Positions 46,850 to 56,831 are shown, counted from the stretch's first letter. The stretch is 64,000 nt of DNA from DATLED01 sp963750255 (GCA_963750255.1 CAVVPZ010000008.1:186001-250000), one strand, 5' to 3'. The notes: generated from the sequence alone by a model not told the origin. Translations and numbers: made by a program.

Positions 46850-48335
46850 TCAGGCGAAGGTGAGGGTGCCGTCGTCGAGGTCGGCGCCTTCGAGGGCGGC
46901 CTTCTCCTCGTGGTAGTCGGGGCCCCACGTCCACGGGTCGCGGTCGCCCTGCTTGGGCATGAGGTGCTAGCGAGCGCATCAGGTAGCCGGGGTTGAAGTT
47001 CTCGGGGTCGACCCACGGCTCGAGCGGCCATGTCCGTCGTCTTCGGGCCGGAGCGTCGGGCACGACCTTCTTGGCGCCGGTCGTCCTCCATGTGCAGCGA
47101 GCAGCCGGCACACGAAGTCGCTGATGATGTCGGCCCGCAGCGTCCAGCTGGCGCGGAAGTAGCCGAACACGTAGGCCAGGTTGGGCAGCTCGCTGAACAT
47201 GATCCCGCGGTAGGTGACGAGCTCGGCGGGGTCGACGACCTTGCCGTCGACGACGAGAGTCGATGTCGCCCATGACGCAGAGGTCGAAGCCGGTGGCGGT
47301 GATGACCACGTCGGCGTCGAGCGTGCTCGCCGGAGCCGACCTCGATGCCGTTCTCGGTGAACGCGGTCGATGGTGTCGGTCACCACCGACGACCTTGCCC
47401 TTGCCGATGGCCTTGAAGAGGTCGCCGTCGGGAAGGACTGGCGACGCGCTGCTGCCACACGGCGGTACGACGGGGTGAAGTGCTTCTCGACGTCGAAGTC
47501 CTCGGGCAGCTGCGAGCGGATGCTCGTCGAGCAGACCATCTTCTGACCTGCTCGGGGTCCCAGGTCGAGCCGCTCGTCATCTGCTCGATCATCTTGAAGA
47601 TCTGGCGGCGGACGATCTCGTGGGTCCACTCCGGCGGGATGTCGAGGGCGCGGAGCGTGTCGGCGAGCTCGTTGGTGTTCGGGCGCGGGCCATGAAGAAG
47701 GTCGGTGACCGCTGGAGCATGGTGACGTGCTCGGCCTCGTCGGCGATGGCCGGGATGAGGGTGGCGGCGGTGGCACCTGAGCCGATGACGACGACCCGTC
47801 TTGCCGCTCGAGGTCGACCTGCCTCGGGCCACTCCTGGGGATGCAGCACCTCGCCCTGGAAGTCGGCGAAGCCGTCCCACTCGGGCGTATAGCCCTGGCC
47901 GTGGCGGTAGTAGCCCTGGCACATCCAGAGGAAGCCGGCGGTGAGCGACACGGTTTCGCCGGTGTCGAGGTTGGTGGCCTGACACCGACCAGCGGTTGTC
48001 GTCGCTCGACCACGACGCTTCGTCGATGCGATGGCGGTAGCGGATGTGCGGGCCGAGGTCGTGTCTCCTCGATGACCTCACCGAGGTACTGGAGGATCTC
48101 GCTCGCCGGTGGCGATCGGGTCGCCGCGCCAGGGCTTGAACCGGTAGCCGAGCGTGAACAGGTCGCTGTCGGACCGGACGCCCGGGTAGCGATGCGTCCA
48201 CCACGTGCCGCCGTAGGAGGGCAGCGCGTCGAGCACCGCGAACGTCGTGCCCGGGCGCTGGTCCTGCAGGTGGAAGGCGGCGCCGATGCCCGAGATGCCG
48301 GCGCCGATGACGAGGACGTCGAGATGCTCGCTCAC
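46850..48335 (-). CDS. FAD-dependent monooxygenase, FMO/Baeyer-Villiger-like (many frameshifts)
   Basis: This flavoprotein of about 495 residues is broken by at least seven indels. Readable parts are the FAD motif VLVIGAGISGIGAAFHL, GTWWTHRYPGVRSDSDLF, MCQGYYRHGQGYTPEWDG, FQGEVLHPQEWPE (near the FxGxxxHxxxW fingerprint of Baeyer-Villiger and FMO enzymes), the NADPH motif VVIGSGATAATLIPAIA, VTMLQRSPTFFMA, and a C terminus that ends TLTFA. The GTG start follows the acyl-CoA dehydrogenase stop by 11 nt, so the two are one operon. The substrate is unknown. Confidence 0.8.
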
Positions 48336-48346
48336 GTGGGTGTCGC

Positions 48347-49695
48347 TCAGCCGTTCTTGGGGAGTTCGTTGAACGGCACGCGGGTGAGGTCGCCCGGCTC
48401 CTTGGGGAGGCCGAGGATGCGCTCGCCGACGATGTTCTTCTGGATCTGGTCGGTGCCGCCGTAGATCGGCAGCGCCTGAGCACCAAGGGCCTGGCCGGTG
48501 ATGCCCATGGCCCGCATGCCGCCGGGGAGCTTGGCCAGCGCCTCGCGACCCTCGGCGTCGTAGGAGTGGAGCATGCCGCGGGCGCCGAGGATCTCCATGC
48601 CCAGGTCGCGGTTGAGGCGCACGATGTCGGCCATCAGGAGCTTGCCGAAGTTGGCGATGCCGGGGATGTCGCCGCCCTGTGAACGCACGGCCTTGTGGCG
48701 CTCGGTGTTGAGACGGCTGAGGGTGCCCAGGATGTGGGCTTGCACGAGCTTCTGGCGGATGACCGGATTGTCGATCTTGCCGAACTCCTTGGCCGCCTCG
48801 ATGAGCCCCTGGGCGGGCGAGCTCGGGCGCTTCTCGGCTTTGGCCTTGGGCTTGTCGGCTGTGGCCGTCACCGGCTTGCGGGGGGCGGTGAAGTCGCCGG
48901 CCCGCTTGTCGAGGTCGCCGGCCACGCCGCCGGCCCGCGCCATGCGCCCGCCGCCGCCGCCCTCGCCGCCCCGGGCACCCATGCCCGAGCGCTCGTGGAA
49001 GAGGGTGGTGTTGGCCGCAGCCCATCCGTTGTTGACGTCGCCGATCCGGTTGCTCTCGTGGACCTCGGCATCGGAGAGGAAGACCTCGTTGAACATCGCT
49101 GCGCCGGTCATCTCACGGAGCGGGCGGATTTCGACGCCGGGCTGGTGCATGTCGATGGCGAACCACGTGATGCCCTGGTGCTTGGGCGCCTCGGGGTTGG
49201 TGCGAGCAAGCAGCATGCCCATGTCGGCGTACTGACCGCCGGACGTCCACACCTTCTGGCCGTTGACGATGCCAGACGTCGCCGTCGAGTACGGCCTTGG
49301 TCGTGAGGCCGGCGAGGTCGGAGCCGGCGCCCGGCTCGCTGAAGAGCTGGCACCAGGCGACCTTGCCGGTGACGGCGGGAGGGATGAGCGCGTCGATCTG
49401 CTCACGGGTGCCGTGCGTGGTGATGGTGGGGGAGGCGAGCCCGATCGACATGCCGGCGGGCGCCGCCAGCGCGCCGAAACGCGAGATCGTGGCCGAGACC
49501 ACCAGCGAGTCGCCCCGCGACAGGCCACGTCCGTAGGAGTCCCTCGGGGAGCATCGGCGCCGACCAACCGGCCATGCCCAGACGCTCCCACCACTCGCCG
49601 ACGGTGAGGTCGGGATCCCAGTTCTCCTCGAGCCAGGTGCGCAGTTCGTCGACCAGCGCGTTGCCAGAGCGCGTGGGCTCATCGGTCATGGTCAT
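48347..49695 (-). CDS. acyl-CoA dehydrogenase family protein (several frameshifts)
   Basis: This is an approximately 448-residue flavoenzyme. The N-terminal domain is LRTWLEENWDPDL; the middle beta-domain has VAWCQLFSEPGAGSDLAGL and GQKVWTSGGQYADMGMLLAR; the C-terminal helices have GARGMLHSYDAEG and IYGGTDQIQKNIVGERIL. Between the beta-domain and the C-terminal helices lies an unusual Gly-rich then Ala/Lys/Pro-rich stretch (GGEGGGGGR ... KPKAKAEKRPSSP). Breaks near 49270 and 49530 are taken as indel errors. It probably oxidises a CoA-bound substrate for the linked monooxygenase or for a degradation pathway. Confidence 0.85.
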
Positions 49696-49762
49696 CGTGG
49701 TTCCCCCTCGGCCGAGCCGTCGGCCGGCGATCTCGTTCGAATCTCGGCTAGTTCCGTTCCCG

Positions 49763-49777
49763 GACTATTCGATAGTC
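49763..49777. promoter_or_regulatory. operator-like dyad upstream of the acyl-CoA dehydrogenase
   Basis: GACTAT and ATAGTC flank TCG in an AT-richer patch, 68 bp upstream of the acyl-CoA dehydrogenase ATG. The spacing suits a TetR-type repressor, the usual regulator for such genes. None is encoded nearby. Confidence 0.4.
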
Positions 49778-49807
49778 GAAGGATATCGCGTCTCGTCGCC
49801 CCCACCA

Positions 49808-49851
49808 TTTGGGCATCGTCAGAGCGCGATCGCGCTCTGACGGTGCCCAAA
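49808..49851. promoter_or_regulatory. large perfect palindrome in the divergent gap
   Basis: A 24-bp uninterrupted palindrome (49818-49841; arms GTCAGAGCGCGA and TCGCGCTCTGAC) is flanked by TTTGGGCA and TGCCCAAA with a 2-nt mismatch on each side. It sits 24 bp before the TAGCCT box of the MoxR gene. It could be an operator, or a hairpin that separates the two units. Confidence 0.5.
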
Positions 49852-49874
49852 ACCGAGTTGGTGGCGGGCTGACG

Positions 49875-49880
49875 TAGCCT
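49875..49880 (+). promoter_or_regulatory. candidate -10 box TAGCCT for the MoxR gene
   Basis: TAGCCT ends 10 nt before the ATG at 49891. Confidence 0.5.
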
Positions 49881-49890
49881 CGCTGGCACC

Positions 49891-50803
49891 ATGACACCAG
49901 GTTCGGTCGATGACGTCCGCGCCGCTTTGGCCGAACACGGGTACCTGGCCGACGAGGGCCTGGCGACGGCCATCTTCTTGTCGCTCACGCTGCGCCGCCC
50001 GCTGCTGCTCGAGGGCGAGGCCGGCGTGGGCAAGACCGAGGTGGCCAAGGTGCTGTCGCCGCGTGGACCGGCGGCGAGCTGATGCGCCTGCAGTGCTACG
50101 AGGGCATCGACGTCGCCCAGGCCGTCTACGAGTGGGACTACTCCCGCCAGCTGCTGCACCTGCGGGCGGTCGAGGCGACCGGCGCCGGCGTGGCGGCCGA
50201 CGGTCGAGGACGAGCTGTACTCGCGAGCGCTTCCTGGTGCGCCGGCCGCTGCTGCGGGCCATCGACCACCGGCGAGGGCCCGCCGCCGGTGCTGCTGATC
50301 GACGAGGTCGACCGGGCCGACGACGAGTTCGAGGCCTTCCTGCTCGAGATCCTGTCCGACTACTCGGTCACCGTGCCCGAGCTGGGCACGTTCCGAGCCG
50401 ACGTCGCCGCCGATCGTGATCCTCACGTCGAACCGCACCCGAGACGTGCACGACGCCCTCAAGCGGCGCTGCCTCTACCACTGGGTCGAGCATCCGGGCT
50501 TCGAGCGTGAGGTCGCGATCATCCGCCTCCGAGCCCCCGAGGTGACCGAGCGGCTGGCCCGCCAGGTCGCCGGCGCCGTCGAGCGCATGCGCGGACTGGA
50601 GCTGTTCAAGCCGCCGGGCGTGGCCGAGACCATCGACTGGGCTCAGGCGCTGGCGGCGTTGGGCCAGGCCGAGCTCGACCGAGCGGTGGGTCGAGGCCAC
50701 GCTCGGCACGGTGCTCAAGTACCGCGAAGACCAGGAGCGGGTCCGGCGCCGGCAGCGGCGTCGAGCGACGTGGTCGGCGCCGGGATCGCCCGTGCCCGGC
50801 TGA
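49891..50803 (+). CDS. MoxR-type AAA ATPase (CoxD-like, several frameshifts)
   Basis: This AAA protein of about 300 residues has Walker A LLEGEAGVGKTEVAKVL, the segment LQCYEGIDVAQAVYEWDYSRQ typical of CoxD, Walker B PPPVLLIDEVDRADDEFEAFLLE, sensor 1 IVILTSNRTRDVHDALKRRC, and a C terminus ending TLGTVLKYREDQERVR. CoxD helps insert sulfur and copper into the active site of CO dehydrogenase-type enzymes together with CoxE. Several breaks (near 50065, 50200, 50270, 50410) are treated as errors. The start follows a leaderless-type box. Confidence 0.85.
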
Positions 50804-51983
50804 CACGGGGCTGCCCGCACCTCCAGGTCGAGCGGATGGCCGCCGCGTTCGCGCCGCCCTGCGGCGGATGGGCGTGGCCGTGACCACCGGCGAGGTGGTG
50901 ACCTTCGCCGAGGCGCTGGGAGCAGTCGGCGTCGAAGAACGCTGGGCCGTCTACTGGGCCGGGCGGGCCACGCTGGTGCGCCGCCCCGAGGACATCGCCG
51001 CCTACGACCAGTGCCTTCGCCGCCTTCTGGCTGCCAGCGCGAACTGATCCACACCAGTGCGCGACGTCGAGCCTGTCGTGTTGGCCATCGACGACGACGA
51101 CGCCCCAGACGACCCCGACCCTGCACCGCCCGACGACGACACCGATCGGGACGAAGTCCGAACCGTCGAGGTGCGCTTCAGCCCGGCCGAGGTGCTGCGC
51201 CACAAGGACTTCGCTGCCTACACCGACCGAGGAGTTCGACGAGGCGCGCAAGCTGATGGCCGGCCTGCGCCTGGCCGGCGCGCTGCGTCGTTCGCACCGG
51301 CTGCGTCGGTCCAAGGCGAATCGCCGCACCCGGCGTCCCGACCTGCGCCGCACCGTGCGCCGGGCCGCTGCGCGCCGGCGGCGAACCGATCGAGCGGGCG
51401 TTCGTCGAGCCGCGCGAGCGGCCTCGGCGGATCGTGCTGCTCTGCGACGTCAGCGGCTCGATGGAGTGCGTACAGCCGGGCGCTGGTGCGGTTCCTGCAC
51501 GCCGCCGGTGGTCGGCCGAAGCGAGGTCGAAGCGTTCGCCCTCGGCACCCGCCTCACCCGCATCACCCGCGAGCTGTCGTCGCCGATCCCGACGCCGCCA
51601 TCGCCGCCGCGGCCGCCGCGCGTGACCGACTGGTCCGGCGGCACCCGGCTGGGCGAGGGGCTGCGCCAGTTCAACGACGAGTGGGGCGTGCGGGGGATGG
51701 CCCGCGGCGCGGTCGTCGTGATCCTCTCCGACGGCTGGGACCGGGGCGAGCCCGACGATGCTGGGCGAGCAGATGGAGCGGCTGCCGCGGGTCGCGCACC
51801 GGGTGGTGTGGGTGAACCCGCTCAAGGTCGTCGCCGGGCTACGCGCCGCTGGCCCGCGGAATGGCCGCGGCCCTGCCGTACGTGGACGAGTTCATCGAGG
51901 GCCACGCCCTCGCGTCGCTCGAGCAGCTGGCCGAAGTCGTCTCCGGCCGTGATGCACCGTCCGCAGAGAAGGTGAGCCGATGA
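50770..51983 (+). CDS. vWA domain protein (CoxE-like, several frameshifts)
   Basis: This protein of about 400 residues pairs with the MoxR ATPase. The N-terminal half is helical (TTGEVVTFAEALGAVGVEE, RPEDIAAYDQC). A basic linker RRPDLRRTVRRA leads to a von Willebrand A domain with the MIDAS motif LLCDVSGSM, FALGTRLTRITREL and VVILSDGWDRGEPD. At least four breaks occur. The start is uncertain; a GTG at 50770 overlapping the MoxR end is my best estimate. The stop overlaps the XdhC start (ATGA). Confidence 0.82.
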
Positions 51984-53138
51984 AGGAGGTGCTGGACGAC
52001 ATCGAGCGTTGGCGGCGCCAGGGCAAGCGGGTGGCGGTGGCCCGGGTCGTCGCCGTCGAGGGCTCGGGACCGCGCGATCCGGGCGCGACCATGGCCGTGA
52101 ACGAGGACGGCGAGGTCGCGGGCTCGGTGTCGGGTGGGTGCGTCGAGGGCGCGGTCGTCACCGAGGCGCTCGAGGTGCTCGGCGGCGACGGACGGCCCCG
52201 GCGAGTCACCTTCGGCTACTCCGACGACGAGGCCTTCGCCGTCGGCCTCACCTGCGGCGGCACCGATCCACCTCCTCATCGAACCGCTCGACTGGTGAGT
52301 GCCGGCCCTCTACGAATCGCTCCGAGACGCGCATACGAGCCGCAGAACGCCGGTCGCGCTCGTGACCGTCGTCGAGGGCGACGGGGCGCCGCTCGGAGCC
52401 AAGCTGCTGGTGCGCCGAGCGGCGAACCGCAGGGCACCCTCGGCCACCCCGAACTCGACCGGGTCGTGGCCCGCGATGCCCGGGCCGAACTCGAGCCGGA
52501 CTCAGCTCGACCCGTCACTACGGCCCCCAGGGCGAGGCCCGCCAGACCGAGGTCGGCGGTGTTCATCGAGGCTTCGCCCCGCCGCCCCGCATGATGATCT
52601 TCGGCGCCGTCGACTTCACCGCGGCCCTGACCCGGGTCGGCCAAGGTGCTCGGCTACCGCGTCGTCGTGGTCGACGCCCGGCCGGTGTTCGCCACCCGGC
52701 GCGGTTCCCGATGGCCGACGAGGTCGTCGTCGATTGGCCCGACCGGTACCTGGCGCCCACGGCGGCCGAGCTCGGCCCGCGGGATGCCGTGTGCGTGCTG
52801 ACCCACGACCACAAGTTCGACGTGCCGGCCGTCGTGGCCGCTCTCGACCACGCGTGTGGGCTATCTCGGCGCCATGGGCTCGCGTCGGACCGATCGCGAG
52901 CGCCGACGAACGGCTGCGCGACGCGGGCGTCGACCGATGACCAGCTGGCGCCGTCATGGCCCCGATCGGCCTGGACATCGGGGCCCGGACGCCCGAGGAG
53001 ACCGCCGTGTCGATCTGCGCCGAGATCATCGCCCTCCGAACGGGGCGTCGGCCACCGAGCCTGCGCGACACTGAAGGTCCGATCCACGCCAGGGGGGCTG
53101 AGGGGTCGGAGGAGAGGGGCGAAGCGGTTGATGCCTGA
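51980..53138 (+). CDS. XdhC/CoxI family molybdenum-enzyme maturation factor (several frameshifts)
   Basis: XdhC-type proteins bind the sulfurated molybdenum cofactor and deliver it to the hydroxylase. Both family parts are visible. The N-terminal domain has VAVEGSGPRDPGATMAV and GEVAGSVSGGCVEGAVV. The C-terminal Rossmann domain has VDARPVFATR, DAVCVLTHDHKFDVPAVVAA, and APIGLDIGARTPEETAVSI with EIIALRTGR. At least five breaks lie between 52265 and 52955. It overlaps the next gene by 8 nt. Confidence 0.85.
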
Positions 53139-53782
53139 GGATCCGGGACTCGATGGACGGCGGATCGCCGATGCCGATCGCGACCGGATCGTCGCCGTCC
53201 TCCGCCGGCACTGTGGCGACGGCCGCATCACCCTCGACGAGTTCGGCGATCTCGTCGGCGACGTCTACGGCGCCCGGACGGCGGCCGACCTCGACGCCGT
53301 CATCGCTCAGCTTCCCGTGCCATGGACGGCGTCGCTCGTCGCTGCCTGTCGCTGTCGCTGTCGCCGTCGAACACAACCCGATCGATCGGCCCGCACGGCC
53401 AAATGGTTCGTCTCGGTGTTCGGCGACTCGACCCCGGCGAGGTCGGTTTCGCCTCGACGACGAGAGCGTCGCCTTCGCCGCCTTCGGCAACTGCGTCGTC
53501 GACCTCACCGAAGCGGTGATCGACACCTCCCGTCCGTTGGTCACCGCGGTGGCCGTGTTCGGTGACGTGACCGTGATCGTGCCCGACGGTGTGGTGGTCG
53601 AACTCGAGGGAGTGGCCGTGTTCGGCCAGAAGCGGTGCACGGCCGGTGGCGGCCCCGTCGTGCCCGGCGCTCCCGTGGTGCAGGTGCGGGCCCTCGCCGC
53701 CTTCGGCGACGTGCGGGTGCGGGCGCCGCGAGCCGATCGTCCACGTCGTCGAGGAGCCCGCCAGGCGAGCAGCGCACGGTGA
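53131..53782 (+). CDS. DUF1707 and LiaF-C-like (DUF2154) protein (one frameshift)
   Basis: This protein has about 216 residues. Residues 8-60 form a DUF1707 domain (RIADADRDRIVAVLRRHCGDGRITLDEFGDLVGDV). The second part, after a break near 53440, is a repeated beta-strand region with AAFGN, AVFGDVTVIVPDGV, AVFGQ and AAFGDVRV, as in the cell-wall-stress domain of LiaF-type proteins. There is no membrane helix. The stop overlaps its larger paralogue (GTGA). The position inside the molybdenum cluster may be incidental. Confidence 0.75.
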
Positions 53783-55129
53783 GCGACGACCTTCCCGTCG
53801 TCCGCATCGACGACCGCGATCGCGACCTCGCCGTCGCCTTCCTTCGCCACCACTGCGGAGAGGGCCGCATCACCCTCGACGAGTTCTCCGACCGGGTCGG
53901 GGCCGTGTTCGCCGCCTCGACCACCGCCGACCTGGCCTTGGTCACCGACGACCTCCCGGCGCTGCCCACGGTCGGCTCGGCGCCCGCCCCGCCACGGGGT
54001 CGTGTCCGCAGCGCCGCCAAATGGACGGTGTCGATGTTCTCGAGCAGCCAGCGCCGTGGGCGCTGGCGGGTCGAGGGTGAGACAGTCGCCATCAGCTTCA
54101 TGGGTAGCTGTCAGCTCGACCTCCGCCAGGCCGAGGTCGTCGGCGATGAAGTCCTGATCACGGCCATCGCGTTCATGGGCGGCGTCGACGTGATCGTGCC
54201 CGAGGGCATCGAAGTCGTCCTCGAGGGTTTTGCGTTCATGGGCGGCAAGCAGTCGTCGGTCAAGGAAGTCCCCGTGCTACCCGGTTCACCCCTGGTGCGG
54301 GTGCGGGCCTTCGCGTTCATGGGCGGCGTCACCGTTCGCAGCCGGCGCCCTCCCGGCGAGACCAAACGGCGCAAGGACGAGCTGCGGGCCGACCGTCGGG
54401 CCGCCCGGCACCAGCACCTCGACCACCGAAACCCGACACAGGGCGGTCCCGCATCGCGACGCCGTCCTCCCCGCGGTCTCGAGCGACTCGAGTCGGCCAG
54501 TCGGACGAGTCCGCCGGGTTCGACCACGCCGCCGGCGCCGATCATGCTCCGGCGCGGCATCGATGCCGTGGCCGAAGACGTCCGAGACCAGTGGCCGAAC
54601 CTCCGGGCCCAGGTCGCCCCCGAAGGCACGGTCACGATCTTCTTCAGCGACATCGAGGGGTTCACGTCGCTCAACGAGCGGGTCGGCGACCTCGAGGCCA
54701 AGCGCATGCTCGAGGCCCATTACACGCTCGTTCGCCAGGAGTTGCTCAACCATCGGGGCTTCGAGGTCAAGGTGCACGGCGACGGGTTCATGGTGGCCTT
54801 CGACAGTGCCGCTCGCGCCCTCCGCTGCGCGCAGGCCATCCAAAGGCGCCAGCGAGAGTGGAGCGAGGCCAACCCCGACATCGCCATCCGGGTGCGCGAT
54901 GGGTCTCCACACTGGAGAAGCAATCCGAGACGCCGACGACTTCCTCGGCTCGACGGTCAACCTCGCGTCGCGCATCGCCACCGCGGCTCGTGGCGAGGAG
55001 ATCCTGGTATCGGCCCTGCTCAAGGAATTGTGCGCCTCGTCGGGCGAATTCGAATTCGACCGAGGCCAGGAGATCGACCTCAAGGGCTTGTCACAGCCTC
55101 ACCGGGTCTTCGCCGTCTCCTGGACGTGA
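53779..55129 (+). CDS. DUF1707-LiaF-C-class III nucleotide cyclase fusion (one late frameshift)
   Basis: This protein has about 450 residues. Residues 8-60 are DUF1707 (DDRDRDLAVAFLRHHCGEGRITLDEF). Residues about 75-195 are the repeated LiaF-C-like strands (ISFMGS, IAFMGGVDVIVPEGI, FAFMGG three times). A charged Arg/Pro-rich linker follows. From about 280 it is a class III cyclase: metal Asp in FFSDIEGFTSL, Lys and second Asp in VKVHGDGFMVAF, then RMGLHTGEAI, and the transition-state Asn/Arg in VNLASRIATAARG. Frame 53779 to about 54898 is unbroken across all three domains. One break near 54899 affects only the last third of the cyclase. The Lys supports adenylate rather than guanylate cyclase. 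Confidence 0.85.
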
Positions 55130-55133
55130 TCGC

Positions 55134-55697
55134 GTGACGCTGGCCGCGGTCGTGCTGGCCGCGGGCGGGGGCACCCGTTTCGCAGGCGCAGAACACAAGT
55201 TGATCGTGCCGTTCCGGGGCCGTCCGCTGGTGAGGTGGGCGGTCGACCATGCGCGAGGCGCCGATCTTGACGAGACGGTTGTGGTGCAGGGCGCCGTCGA
55301 CCTGTCGGCGGTGCTCGGGCCAGGGGTGACGGTGCTGACCAACGTCGACTGGGCCGACGGGCAGGCCGGTTCCCTGCGAGTGGCCATCGAACACGCCCGC
55401 GCCGCCGGCCACGACGCCGTCGTCGTCGGCTTGGGCGACCAGCCCTTGGTCGAGCCGGCGGCGTGGCGCACCGTGGCGCACGCGCCGCCCGAGCCGCCGA
55501 TCGCGGTGGCGACCTACCAGGGCCGGCGACGCAATCCGGTACGCCTCCCGGCGTCGGTGTGGACCCTCCTCCGCTTCGACGGCGACGAGGGTGCCCGCGA
55601 GCTGATGCGTCGGAATCCCGACCTCGTTGGCCCTGTAGCGTGCGAGGGCAGCGGCGCAGACGTCGACACCGTGGAGGATCTCGAGCAGTGGAGCTGA
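55134..55697 (+). CDS. mocA: MobA-like NTP transferase, probable Mo-cofactor cytidylyltransferase
   Basis: This 187-residue nucleotidyltransferase has AAVVLAAGGGTRFAG (signature loop), HKLIVPFRGRPLVRWA, WADGQAGSLRVAI, GLGDQPLV and the base-contact YQGRRRNPVRLP, ending EGSGADVDTVEDL. This is the MocA pattern, which makes molybdopterin cytosine dinucleotide, the cofactor form used by CoxL-type enzymes. The context supports this strongly. The start is a GTG 5 nt after the cyclase gene. It overlaps CoxG. Confidence 0.87.
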   Translation: MTLAAVVLAAGGGTRFAGAEHKLIVPFRGRPLVRWAVDHARGADLDETVVVQGAVDLSAVLGPGVTVLTNVDWADGQAGSLRVAIEHARAAGHDAVVVGLGDQPLVEPAAWRTVAHAPPEPPIAVATYQGRRRNPVRLPASVWTLLRFDGDEGARELMRRNPDLVGPVACEGSGADVDTVEDLEQWS

Positions 55698-56382
55698 CCA
55701 ACGAATTTCGGGTGGGGGTGCCGGTCGAGCAGGCGTGGGACGTGCTCACCGACGTCGAGCGAATCGCCCCTTGTCTCCCCGGCGCCCAACTCCAGGAGAT
55801 CGAGGGCGACGAGTACCGCGGCATCGTCAAGGTCAAGGTGGGGCCCATCACGGCGCAGTACAAGGGCAAGGCCACGTTCCAGTCCAAGGACGACGTCGCC
55901 CATGTGGCCGTCCTCAAGGCCGAGGGTCGCGACACCCGGGGCCAAGGCAACGCCAGCGCGCTGATCACCGCCAGGCTCACCCCCGACGGCGACGGTACTG
56001 CGGTCTCGGTCGTCACCGATCTGACCATCACCGGCAAGGTCGCCCAATTCGGCCGAGGGGTGCTCGTCGACGTGTCGGGCAAGTTGTTGACCCAATTCGT
56101 CGAGTGCCTCGAACACGACCTGCTTTCCGGGCCAGCGGCCGACGCCGAGCCCGAGCCCGAGCCCGAGCCTGTGGCGGAGGCTGTCGCCGAGCCCACCCCA
56201 CGGCACGCGATCCCAAGCCCGCGCCCGCAACCGAGCCCACCGTGCGCAAGGTCGATCATCAGGCCTCGACTCCTGTCGATCTGCTCGACGCCGCCGGCGT
56301 TCCGCTGGCCAAACGAGCCATCCCGCTCGTTGCCGGGGTGCTGGTGATCCTGTGGTTCCTGCGTCGTCGTCGCCGCCACTGA
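55688..56382 (+). CDS. CoxG-like SRPBCC protein with C-terminal membrane anchor (one frameshift)
   Basis: This protein has about 230 residues. The N-terminal 145 residues are a START/SRPBCC lipid-pocket fold of the CoxG type (LTNEFRVGVPVEQAWDVLTD, IAPCLPGAQL, YKGKATFQSKDD, GKVAQFGRGVLVDVSGKLL). An acidic Pro/Glu linker (repeats of PEPE) follows. After a break near 56205 comes a hydrophobic C terminus AIPLVAGVLVILWFL with RRRRRH, a membrane anchor. CoxG tethers CO dehydrogenase-type enzymes to the membrane and to quinone. Its GTG start lies inside the end of mocA. Confidence 0.87.
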
Positions 56383-56831
56383 GCCCGGACGACGACGAGT
56401 CACTCGTCGTGGCCCTCCTCGGCCGACGGCCCCAAGGCGCCTATGACGTCGTCGTGCGCCACCGGGCGGGCACACCCCTCGTCATTCGCAATGCACCGGT
56501 GCTCGACGACGGCCGGCCCATGCCGACGCGCTTTTGGCTCCTCGCCTCCGACGTCCGCGATGCCGTCGGGAGACTCGAGGCCGCGGGGGGCGTCGACCGG
56601 GCCGAGGCCGAGGTCGACGCCGACGAATTGGCCGACGCCCACCGGCGCTATGCCGCCGAGCGAGACGCGGCCATGCCAGCAGATTGGACCGGTCCCCGGC
56701 CCTCCGGCGGCGTGGCCGGCACCCGCACGGGCGTCAAGTGCCTCCACGCCCACTACGCCTGGCATCTCGCCGGTGGGGATGACCCCGTGGGGCGCTGGGT
56801 GGCCGAGCGCCTCGAGCCCGGCGACACATGA
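56352..56831 (+). CDS. DUF501 family protein
   Basis: This protein has 130-159 residues depending on start. The DUF501 core is clear: VALLGRRPQGAYDVVVRHRAG, then PMPTRFWLLASDVRDAVGRLE and the end KCLHAHYAWHLAGGDDPVG. The start is uncertain. GTG at 56352 overlaps the CoxG tail; a CTG at 56379 overlapping the CoxG stop, or a GTG near 56409, are alternatives. DUF501 genes usually lie beside ppx in actinobacteria, as here. The function is not known. Confidence 0.82.
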   Translation: MVPASSSPPLSPDDDESLVVALLGRRPQGAYDVVVRHRAGTPLVIRNAPVLDDGRPMPTRFWLLASDVRDAVGRLEAAGGVDRAEAEVDADELADAHRRYAAERDAAMPADWTGPRPSGGVAGTRTGVKCLHAHYAWHLAGGDDPVGRWVAERLEPGDT

